DNA of 64,000 bases from Acorus gramineus (taxonomy: Eukaryota; Streptophyta; Magnoliopsida; Acorales; Acoraceae). Both the position numbers and the translations under genes were made by a program. Shown here piece after piece: positions 48,907 to 59,000 of this stretch. The DNA lies in contig CM060847.1 in the NCBI GenBank assembly GCA_030737835.1, positions 25,059,384-25,123,383 of the forward strand, given 5' to 3'. Each line of letters begins with the position of its first letter. Within the stretch, counting starts at the first letter, position 1. A model generated the notes under the pieces. The model saw only the letters and a list, made by a program, of their open reading frames with translations, ran no database searches and had not been told where the DNA came from.

Positions 48907-51583
48907 ATCTTGACGGACGGTCACGCGACGACCCGGGTATTGGTGAGTGGGACAATCCAACCCAGTAGGGAGGCGTATATGCTCTTAGGCGTGTATCATC
49001 CTTCCCTGGGGCACCATAGTTTAATATTAACTTGTATAATATGTAATCCATGCAGGCATGATTGTTATGTAGTATGCATGTCACCTTAGTCCTTGTATGT
49101 TAGGGACTTGCACCCTTAGGATATGTGTAAGAGCCATGCATCCTGATACCATATTTTCATGCTAGGAAGCCTTGACCTATGCATGTGTCCCATTTAGTTT
49201 AATTTATTTTAAATCAAATATGAGTTATTTAGTAATGAGCATGCTTAGTGAATATTATAACCATGCGGTTATAATACAGGCTTCCCCGCATCGTAGTTTT
49301 GCGCCCTGGAGGAATTCGCAAGAATTCATGACATTTAAATTGTTAGGAAGATGTTGCCGACGGATCCGATTGGATCGTATACGTGTGGGTAGGCTGTTTC
49401 TGTTCCCTTCGTTGGATTCGTATAGAGACTGTCCCAGCGTTAGACAGGCCGTCCTGACAGAGGGCTCCCATCAGTAGGTACCTCCTGATTTGGTTTCAGA
49501 CTGTGATGAATTGTGGGAGTAGACTAGGCGGGCTACGGAGTGGAGGAGAGACTATCGGTGGACCAAGGGTGATTAACAGCCTAGTTAGTCCCAATAGCCG
49601 TGTCACCTATTGGAGGGTGAGGGTGAGGGTGTGGTGGGTCGGCGATGTTGCGACCCACTGGATTGTGTAGTTCCTGCCACTTTGAGGCTTTGAATAATTT
49701 TGAGGTTAATATGAATTGTGATGCATGGGTTTGCTATTCACTGAGCGTGTGGCTCACCTCTCGCATATTTTTTCTCCAGTTATCACTGAGGCAGATCTGA
49801 AGGAGGAGCTCCTCGAGGGACTTCAGCAGTAGCGGAGCAGCGCCATGTTCCCGCGAGTGTTAGAGGCTATCAGTATCCCTTTTTGATTGTATGTATTATA
49901 TTTATGTGCTTGGGCACCCGTTTGTATATATTGGCTCTCATAGGACAGTTGATTATGTATCGAGTCTGTAATATGTTTTTGAATTACAGACTCAGTCTTT
50001 TAGCTTCCGCTATTTGTGTATATATATCATGTCAGCCTTGCTTTTTTCTGTGTTGTCATTTTTGGTGTTGTTTAGAGTATATTATTGACCTCTTGTATAG
50101 ACTGCTGATATCATATATATACCATTGCCGCGTCCCGGGGACGGCCGCCCTGGGGCGTGACACCGAGATTTAAGGGGGCTTAAATGATGGTTATGATTCT
50201 AAAACCACTTTTGATATCAAGAAGCACTTGTTTCCCTTCACACTGATGTTTATCCTGGCACCACAACCAGTCTTGATCGAAGATCGGGCACTAAAGGCAT
50301 TCTTTCCATATGGCACATGCTTCCCATTTCTACAGCAAGCAAGAGAAAAAAACCTTTACCTTCCATTTTCATCATTTTTCCCATGAATCTTGGCAAACCA
50401 AATCCAACCTTGTGAGCAAAATTATTATAAAACAACCGCACCTCATCTTCAGAATGAAAACACATCCCAACAGATGGAATAGATTATTCTGCACATGCTA
50501 CAATCTCATCTACATTTTGCTGATCAGCCAAATCAAACAATTCATTCATCAAACTGGTTTCCAGATCACATGGATCATGGATGTCTTCCAAATGAATTGA
50601 GTCTTCACATGTGTCATCTATACAATCGTCATCACTGCCTGCTGAAAAATTAGAAAAGTTGTTACATGTTATATAATTAAGATACAATACTGTAACTTAA
50701 AACCAAAACAAACAATTTAATTGCCTAAAGGCCCATTAGCAGAACATAGATTTTCAATAAAAAGTCCTTCAAGCCTTTATATACATACAACAATAAGCAA
50801 TTAAATATTAACCAGATACGCATTAAAAAGGGCTAGAAACAACTTCAAGATACACGTGTATCTGGAAGTGGAATTAACATCTACACATTCAATACTACCA
50901 AATATTGAATCTAATGAGTTGAATACTGATCATTCAAAGCTATAAAATATGCTGAATGACTTAATATGCATAAATGTACAAATACACACAACTAAAAAGC
51001 TTATTATACAGATCATACGTAAAACACAAGAATGCATCAGAATTTAGATACACAACACATATCTTAATTTAAATTAAATTCTGTATCCAAAAAAGGTATA
51101 TGATGATTCAAAGGAACAATTAAAAAAATCAGATCAATTTGAATTATTCAGATCGAAAACAGTCTAACATGAATGGATCGCCATTGTTTACACCACAATC
51201 GTGTGATTCTTATATTCTCAACCGATCAAACTGAAATAAAAAACAATTTCGATATTTGTTTTCATTTTCACCGAATAAACTGGATCTAAAAATTATAAAT
51301 TGTCAATTTTTGGGGGTTTCGAAAGGCCTAACTTGAATGTTTGCAACAGATCGCCCAAAAAAAAACGTTGAAATCTTCTCTTCTCCACCAATCAAATGTG
51401 AATGAAAAAAAAAATTGATGTTTGTTTTCGTAGCGACAGATCAATCGGTGTAAAAATAAATGAAACTCGTGATTTTTTATTTTCTTGAACGTGCAATTGA
51501 ATTTGTAACTATGTGATTATTGGACCGGTTATGGAAGCAACGGAGAGATTAGTTAGGGGGGGGGGTAATATAGGAAATTCACA

Positions 51584-51643
51584 CTTGCCACCTCATGGGG
51601 ATTAGGATGGGGTCTACCAATTGGGGCCCAAAAATCATTATTG
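51584..51643 (-). repeat. MULE right terminal inverted repeat
   Basis: On the minus strand it reads CAATAATGATTTTTGGGCCC and continues through CCAATTGGTAGAC to CATGAGGTGGCAAG. It corresponds to the left end at 9394-9453. The TSD copy tcattgatt follows at 51644-51652. Confidence 0.7.
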
Positions 51644-51660
51644 TCATTGATTAGATAATA

Positions 51661-52956
51661 CAGTGGTGATACCTAGGCCCCAAAAAATAAGCCCCACTCA
51701 TAGGCCTCATGAGGTGTTATCACATTATTGGTTCTTATTGATTGGTTTGTTGACTTTTCAAAAAGTGTAAAATGTCAAAATACAAATATGTCCTTAATTA
51801 AAAATCTATCCCATTAACCCAAATCTCCCAATTTTTTCTATTCGGTTATTACTCTTCCATGTGAGTCTTGAAATTTATTTATCTATTTCAAATGTTGAAT
51901 TTTGAAATCCTTACCTAAATTACAATTAAACCTAGATTACACCAAAAGTTACCTAAATTGTTTTTGTCAAAATTCTTCAAATGGCCTAGATTTTTTTTTC
52001 AAACTTATATTCTTATTATACACATTAATTTTTTTTTAAGAATGTTATTAACTGAACATTAAAAAATTTGGGTATTTATTGTATTGAAATTTAAATAAAA
52101 AAACACATTACATTTCTTAAATATTTATATCTTTCACAACGATTTGTTACATTTACATAAAAACTGTTACATTTACCTAAATGTGACAAATTGTTTCATT
52201 TACCTAAATATTTTTTACATTCCATGCAATGTTTAAACAATTTAGAAAAAGATTTTATTTTCAATAGTCAGTTACATTTTATTGAAAATGTCAAACTTTG
52301 TTGTGTGTTACATTTAACAAATATATGTACTTGACTATACATTAATAAATGTAACAAATATAAATTACTATTTGCATTGAAAGAAGTGCAATACACGAAT
52401 GAATGTTACATTTATGAATGTAACAAAAATTAGAATATGAGTATTTCAATGTAAAAAATGTGACATTAACATCATACAAACCATGTATAAATTAAATGTA
52501 ACTAACCTTAGAAACGGTAGAACAAATAAATAGATGATTTTGGAACGTTTTGCAACATCCTCCATTATTGTCATCATCTCCTCCTTTCAAGCAATGAATG
52601 CCATTACCATCTCATGTCAAATATACACATTGAGAAAATGATGATGATTTTGCTTTAATTTCCCGTACCCAACGATTCCTTATGAAGCTTTCTTTCTTAT
52701 TTATCGGTAGTCTATATTGGAAAAATCTTCTTTGTATTTTTGGTCCGTGGGAGAAGTGGAGAGGATGATAAGTGAAGGTTTGCAAGATGATGTGGATTAT
52801 GGAAAAAAAGTAAAACGTAATTGTCTCCTCGTTTTGTGAGGATCATTTACCAAAAAAACACAATAATCACACAAGCGTATAACATGTATTAGACATATGC
52901 CACCTCATGGGGCCTGTAATGGGGCCTGTGATGTTGGGGCCTAGAAAACATTATTC
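51661..52956. mobile_element. Non-autonomous MULE, 1296 bp, TSD tagataata
   Basis: The left end reads CAGTGGTGATACCTAGGCCC and the right end, on the other strand, GAATAATGTTTTCTAGGCCC. Both then have further AGGCCCCA/AAGCCCCA repeats and CATGAGGTG. A perfect 9-bp TSD, tagataata, is at 51652-51660 and 52957-52965. The left TSD shares one base with the right TSD of the large MULE, so the two elements abut. The internal sequence is AT-rich with scattered TTACATTTA/TAAATGTAA motifs (52150-52500) and no coding region. Confidence 0.88.
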
Positions 52957-52965
52957 TAGATAATA

Positions 52966-53580
52966 ATGTTTACTATTTTTAAAAAAAAAAGTTTTACAAT
53001 TTCCAAAATGAAATAATAATGTGCTACAATTATATATATAAACATAAATAATTCAATTCATAATCAAACTACTTGATACATACACATCATAAATATTTAA
53101 AATTTATTAATATTCTACCAAATTACAGTGGGTGATCTTACACACAATTTTTATTTCAACTACCCCAATTTTAGTTCTATATGCATCGATAGAAAAATTA
53201 TCAGAGTATATATTCACCTTAGCAAGGTATATGATTCGATAAATTTTTTTCTCATATTCTATAAATGCATCTGTGCAATTCGTTAGAATATATACTTCAT
53301 TATTTTTAGAAAAACACATACCTCATTAGATGAGGTATACTATTTTTAAAAAATGAAAACACTTGTAGACTGGATTTAGGGCTGAAAAATTGACTAGATG
53401 TAACATTATTCAATTACAAATTTTAAAAACATACATACATATGATATATGTATTTTTTTCATAAAACCGAGTGGGGGCAGTGGTTATTACCCTCTTAGAA
53501 ATTTAGCAATTACTTATATATCCTACTTATAAAAATTTAAGATTTTAAATCAGATTTAGATAGATCATAAATACTACACC
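52966..53580. other. AT-rich sequence without supported features
   Basis: Homopolymer-rich DNA. A minus-strand frame at 53107-53319 has no recognisable domain and AT-driven composition, so it is not called as a gene. Confidence 0.4.
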
Positions 53581-54365
53581 AAGAGAGCCTAGGGGATAGC
53601 TGTGTGGTGCCAGCCAAAGGGACTCCAATGTTCAAGTTAGCGAAGTAAATGAACGGAGAATATGAAGTAGAGAAAATGAAGTGAAGAACAAGAATTGCTT
53701 ATTTGTGGATGTCCCTTTCTCTCCTTCTCTCATTGCCCTTGTAGCCGAGTGAGTGGCTACATCATTTCCCGTCCAAATGTCTCTTTGTGCCAATTGGAAT
53801 CTTCTAACAAGGAAGATTTCATGGGACTCGAGACTGGAGGTTCGTTATGATGTCGTGGCCACATGTAGCCCTCTTATTGGCCTCGACTGCGACTGCAACA
53901 AATAGTGGCAAATGGTTTGTCAGAGTCAAGGCACGTCTACGTCTCTGCCAATTCAGAGGTGTAGAGAAGCCTTGACCACGCTTTGTGGTGTCAGCGGTCG
54001 CTTTCCTCCTCTAGTTAAGGCTGGGTTCGAACCCAAGTCAAAGTGATTAGCCCCAACTATCATGCTAGGTATGAGTAGCTGGTCTGGTCAACCCACCTTA
54101 GTCATGTCGGGGAAGGTGTTGATCTGGTTGCAACTTTGGTCTTCTTGTCATAATGTCTTTGACGGAGGAGACACGGTTCGAAGTGCCCTTCTCGGGCTAG
54201 GTGGTTCCCGAGCAGGACTTTGCGGGTAGGATTTCCTTATTGAGTTATCCTGCCGATCTCTCCGGCAGAAGGATTATCGGTTATATCTTGGGTCAAGTCA
54301 CGCTACCGTTTGGCTGATTAGCCGAGACACGTGGCGTCTTTAGGAAGAGCGCAAGATTTTTCCTC
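53580..54365. repeat. GC-richer block, probably a dispersed repeat of unknown class
   Basis: About 785 bp stands out from AT-rich surroundings. No frame is open over any useful length, and no terminal repeats or TSD were found. It contains GGGTTCGAACCC at about 54023, a perfect palindrome like a tRNA-gene B box, but no tRNA fold around it. It could be a solo LTR or a fragment of a non-coding retroelement. Confidence 0.35.
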
Positions 54366-54601
54366 TATAAAAGATATTCATTAAATCTATCTAAATTAAA
54401 TTCTTTAAAAATTTGTTACTTATTTTTAAAATTAACTTAAAAAGAAAAATATTAGAATTATTTTTCATGAGTTTGTTCATATCCTAGTGGATTATGAAAT
54501 TTATTTTTGTTGCTTTATAAATTTTTTATATTATAAATTTTTTTTACAATTTCTTTGATAACTATTTATCGATATTCACCCTTTCTATACCATGGCAAGT
54601 T

Positions 54602-54819
54602 TGTTTTTTGTTTTTTTTTATATCGGAGGGACCTTCCGTGGCTGATCTTATGGTCGAGCTGGGAAGGCTACCTTCGCCTGTTTGCCCCGGTTCCACAGAA
54701 AATTCTATCGAATAATCACCAACAAACAGGTGGGTAAGTCAACGGCAAGACTCGAATCCAAGACCTATCGATAACACCGCTAAGCCTTGAACCATTGTAC
54801 TATGACTACTGGGGACCGG
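54602..54819 (-). mobile_element. tRNA-type SINE, 218 bp
   Basis: The 8-bp duplication ggcaagtt is at 54594-54601 and 54820-54827. Read on the minus strand, the 5' part has an A-box-like TAGTACAATGGTT and a B-box-like GGATTCGAGTC about 35 bp later, as in RNA polymerase III promoters. A tRNA-unrelated body follows, and an A-rich tail (TATAAAAAAAAACAAAAAAC) closes the 3' end. No coding capacity. The family name is not assigned. Confidence 0.82.
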
Positions 54820-54827
54820 GGCAAGTT

Positions 54828-55844
54828 GACTTGACAATATTGCTTATTTCATTTTATTTTACAAAGTTAAATTTTTAATTGTTATTTTAATGGATTCTGA
54901 ATTATACCTCAAAATTGGATCTTTTGAAAGTAAGACGAAACATTTCATCCGTTGAATTCTATAATATGAAAAAATATTACTTGGTATAAAATTATTGCCC
55001 TGCATGTTTAATGTTATAAGCTTTTAGGGTGGTTCAATATTTTATAAATATTTTATCTATATTATGTTATTTATATCAATATTAAATGTACATCCGTTAA
55101 ATTTAAGTCCACATGCATTTGACATATGTATAAAACTAGTATTTTATTATAAAACATATATTTATTTTATTAGATAAACATATTTTTAAAAAAAAATGTG
55201 TGCAATCTACAAATTTAATAGCGGAATTATTGCATTGAATTTCCTAAAAATCTAATAATCAAAAAATTATCTTGGACTACATGTTATGTCTCAAATCATG
55301 TGTCCATATATGAAGTTACATGCTGGGATGGAGACAGTTGCTCGCGCCCACTAACAATAAAAAAAGGGAAAGGAAAATGTTAAATTCAGTTATTTTTTAT
55401 TTTTATATTTTTAAATAGTAAATATTATCTAAAGAAGTATTCGTTCAATTTCGAGTTGAATGAACTCATTTTAAGTAAGTGTAAGAAAATATTTAACGAG
55501 ATATAGACATCACCTATTGAGATATATACTTCAGTGGAAAATAAAAAGACTCAATGTAAAATACCCCAAAAACAATAATATTTTGCATAGCATTTCAACT
55601 TTGCGACCTATGTAATGGAAATTTTTAACAATGTTTTCTAATTAAGCGCTTATACACGCATTCATTTTTGCAGCCCATTTTGCAGCCACATACGCTATGA
55701 TAACGTAATATATACTGCATTATCATAGTGTATGGGTCTTATTATAGTATATGACCCAATTTTTTTTTAATTTTTTACCATGAAAAAAAATACATTATTG
55801 TATTTCAGTATATATTTTATTTTATATAATAGCATGCACTTCAA
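54828..55844. other. AT-rich intergenic sequence
   Basis: No gene, RNA or element boundary supported. It ends at the hAT terminus. Confidence 0.45.
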
Positions 55845-56037
55845 CAGGGGCGGAGCCAAGAATTAGAGCAAGGGGGGGCCGCAAATAAGGGACTTCAACT
55901 AATTTTTTTTTTTTCAATATAAATATATAGTGTGATAATTTAAGACAAAAATATGTCGAAAGTCAAACAATTCATAAAATCAATGCACATATGTTTATTT
56001 AATACCAACCAAAATGAATTAAAAAAATATACAGCTT

Positions 56038-59000
56038 CTACTTTAATTGTGCCCGACGATTTTTCACAGCATAGAATTCATCCACAATCATATTATTGTC
56101 AAATTTTTCAGTTATTTCTCTTTCAATATATAAAATCAAGCAATTTGCAAGAAATTCATCTTTCATTTTATTACGAAGTCTTGTTTTCACAAGCTTCATT
56201 GCTGAAAATGATCGTTCGGTAGCTGCTGTGGAGACTAGCGGAGTCAAAACAAGATAAATCAATATGTCAATCAGATAAAAAATCTTTGACTTTTCTGTTT
56301 CCTTTAATTCTCGACATAGTTCAGAAAATTCTGGATAAATTTTGTAGTCTTGTGTTAGCAGGTACATCGAGCTCATAATGTTGTAGTTGATATCTTAACA
56401 AAACAGTCTCTTTCTCTGTGAAATCTTGATGATAAAATGTTTTAGCGAGGGTGCATATATCATCAATATTTAATGACTTATAACTATCTCTCGGATCAAG
56501 AGCCATACTAAGACGAAGAAGTTCCATAGAATCCTCATTAAATCTGTCACCTACGTCACGCCCCAGGGCGGCCAACCCCGGGACGCGGCAAATGTATATA
56601 TCATATCAGAAACCTACACAGGAGGTCAAATATATATACTCTAAACCACAAATAAAATGACAACACAGATCAAACAGGGCTGACATAATATATACACAAT
56701 ATAGCGGAAGCTAAAACTGAGTCTGTAACCAAAACATATTACAGACTCGATACACAATCATACGTCCTGTGAGAGCCAATATACATGGAAACAACTGAAC
56801 ATATACCAACACGTGCCAAGCACGGAAATAAAATACATACAGCCAAGGAAAGGGATGCTGATAGCCTCTGGTACTCGCGGACGTAGCGCTGCTCCGCTAC
56901 TGAAGAAATCCCTCGGAAAGCTCCAACTGCTGCTCCGGCTCCAGCTCAGGCTCAGTGGCAACTGGGGAAAAACATATGCGAGGGGTGAGCCGCACGCTCA
57001 GTGAACAGCACAACCCATGCATCACAGACTATATTTACCACAATTCCATTATTTTATCCAGCCATCAATACATAACAACATAATCCAGTGGTTCGTACTT
57101 CGCCGAACCACCACACCCTCACCCTCACCCTCACCCATCAATGGGTGACATAGGCTATTGGGACTGATAATCATCTATTCACAAATCCAGTAGGTCGCTC
57201 ATCGCCAACCCACTACACCCTCACCCTCACCCTCAACGGGTGACGTAGGATTTTGGGACTGACTAGGCTGTTGGTCACCCTTGGTCCACCGATAGTCTCT
57301 CCCTCCACTCCGTAGGCCGCCTGGTCTACTCCCACATTCAGCACAGTCCGTCACCAAATCAGGAGGTGCCTACTGATGGGAGCCCTCTGTCAGGAAAGCC
57401 CTGTCTAACGCTGGGGGTAGCCTCTACCGAATCCAACGCAGGGAAAAGAACAGCCTATCCATACGCATATGATCCACTCGGATCCGCCGACTACATATCC
57501 TTACAACTCAAATGTCATGAATTCCTCTGAATTCAACCGGGTGCATCATCAAGATGCGGGAACATGTACAAAAATCAGCAAGGCTGGAATATCATTGGGG
57601 GAAAGAAACTCGGAAGGGCGGCGTGAGTTCCCGTTATAGGATACCCCGACAACCAAACAAGGAACACGGAGTACCCTAACCCGGGTCTCACCGCTGTCCT
57701 TGCAAGGCCCCTCCCCTATAATATCCACCAACTATGCTAATAATTATACCAATCATACAACATTACTTATAATATTATTGGGACTAGAAACCTTGGGAGG
57801 GCAGCCTGAGGTCCCGATACAGGACATCCCGACAACCAAACAAGGAACACGGAGTACCCTAACACGGGTCTCAGCGTTGACCTCGCAAGGCTCCTCCCTA
57901 TAATATTATCCTAAGGCATGCGATCTAACAGATACCAGCATTTAATTTAATAAGTAAACTAGTAGGACGCATGCATAGGCCGGGGTTTCCTAGCATGAAA
58001 ACCAGGGGACATGCTGCATGGCTCATACGCATATCCTAAGGGTGCAAGTCCCTAACAGAAAAGCCTAGGGTAACATGCATTTCTACATATTCATCAGGCT
58101 CACATGCAATACATATTATTACAGGTTAATATAATCCACGGTGCCCCAGGAGAGGTCGGTATACGCCCAAGTGCGTATAACACCTCTCTACTGGGTTGGA
58201 TTGTCCCACTCACCAGAAACTGGGTCGACGCGCGACCGTCCGTCGAGATCTGCAAGACAGGGTATTACTTGGTAAGTATAAATCCACAAATATTATTAAA
58301 TACTCAAATAAATACCCAAAACCCACAACAAACACCTAACACTCGGGCAAACGTGCACGCGACCCGCACGCACGTTAGCCCGAGCACTCCGGTAACTACC
58401 CGCACGGCCGGCAACCACCCGCACGGCCACCCGACCGCCCGGGTGCACCGCCGCGCCTCCGCCCGCGCACCCCGCGCGCCTCGCGCCGCCCGCGCGCAGC
58501 GCCTCGCCTCGCGCGCACCCCGCGCGCACCTCCGCCACCTCGCCGCGCCTCGAGCGCACCACCGCCGCCTCGCCGCGCCCCGCGCGCACCACCACGGCCT
58601 CGCCGCGCCCTCCGCGCGCACCCTGCACTCGGCCAACACCTCGCGCACAGTACCACCGTTGCTCAGCCACCACCTCGCACCCGCGCGACCTGCTCCACGC
58701 GCACCAGCCCGCCTGCTCGACCCGCACCTCGCGCACAGTACCACCGCTGCTCAGCCACCACCTCGCACCCGCGCGACCTGCTCCACGCGCACCAGCCCGC
58801 TCTGCGCTCGCTGCCGGTGCTGCCTGAGGCCCCCAGCCCGAGCACGCCAGCACTGCCAGCCCGTCTCGCGCGCCCAGCACGACCGGCACCTCGCACCAGA
58901 CCCGCGCACGCCCGCGCGCACGCCGCGCCCGCACGCCCGCGCGCGCACGCGCGCATCCCCGCACGCGCCCAGCCTGCGCGCTGCCTGGGCCGCTGCCGCT

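Larger units (their letters stand above)
36864..50162 (+). mobile_element. Ty3/gypsy chromovirus (Tekay/Del-like) with composite 5' end, TSD ccgag
   Basis: The outer TSD ccgag is at 36859-36863 and 50163-50167. Layout: 5' part of LTR type A (36864-38864), a complete LTR of type B (38865-42331), primer-binding site (42340-42351), decayed gag-pol (42454-47335), polypurine tract (47370-47382), and 3' LTR type A (47383-50162). LTR A at the two ends is near-identical (about eight differences in the first 220 bp by eye). LTR B belongs to another subtype. The element sits in the DNA-binding-domain region of the MULE transposase gene and is the only LTR insertion here in plus orientation inside the MULE. 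All coding regions carry stops or frameshifts, so it is non-autonomous. Confidence 0.93.
47383..50162 (+). repeat. 3' LTR, type A (type 2 U3), 2780 bp
   Basis: Starts TGTTATATATGTGTCAC and ends CCCTGGGGCGTGACA, followed by TSD ccgag. The W-box cluster is at 47630-47737. The candidate LTR intron is 48147-48906, enclosing the CpG-dense block (about 48250-48830). One G-rich module lies at about 49590-49665. It is the reference complete type 2 LTR of the window. Confidence 0.96.
31622..50687 (-). pseudogene. MULE transposase (FAR1/MuDR type), disrupted
   Basis: Transposase related to FAR1/FHY3. Read leftwards: acidic N-terminal region (50687-50484), FAR1-type WRKY-GCM1 DNA-binding domain (GMCFHSEDEVRLFYNNFA at about 50465, ending in a frameshifted HNHHLSPLKSR at 50168), then 36863-36381, which enters the DDE domain (FWVDAKSR; YDMPFVPFVGVNHHGQSVLF). 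After the insertion at 32984-36380 it continues WLFKAWLECMSG...IVTDQCKAIQGAV...RHRLNLWHI (32983-32812), an intron at about 32681-32811, and then 32680-31622. That last part carries a SWIM-type C-x-C...C-x-H (near 32040-32090) and a basic AT-hook-like tail with KGRPPSRRKT. Damage: stop near 50485, frameshifts near 50335, 50200 and 36500, stop near 32412, frameshift and stop near 32090. The first exon is not identified. Confidence 0.88.
9394..51643. mobile_element. Autonomous-type Mutator-like element (MULE) split by five LTR insertions
   Basis: The left end starts CAGTGTTGCTATCTAGG and the right end, read on the other strand, starts CAATAATGATTTTTGGGCCC. Both share GCCCCA...TTGGTA...AGGTGGCA within the first 60 bp. 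Flanking 9-mers tcattaatt (9385-9393) and tcattgatt (51644-51652) match at 8 of 9, the MULE TSD length. The element encodes a plus-strand Ulp1-type protease and a minus-strand FAR1/MuDR-type transposase, arranged convergently. Removing the five insertions (10745-13399, 14598-21385, 23181-30350, 32984-36380, 36864-50162), each with one 5-bp TSD copy, leaves about 8.9 kb. Every insertion has an identical 5-bp duplication. Both genes also carry stops and frameshifts, so this copy can no longer move by itself. Confidence 0.88.

Noticed and set aside
53107..53319. Minus-strand frame of 70 codons
   Set aside because: AT-driven composition, no recognisable domain, no splice or neighbour support.
8886..53480. 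A hAT element spanning the MULE (left end at 8886, right end near 53470)
   Set aside because: The sequence near 53470 (GAGTGGGGGCAG) is not the inverted match required, and no TSD was found.
54001..54060. tRNA gene at GGGTTCGAACCC
   Set aside because: No cloverleaf can be folded around the palindrome; only a B-box-like match.
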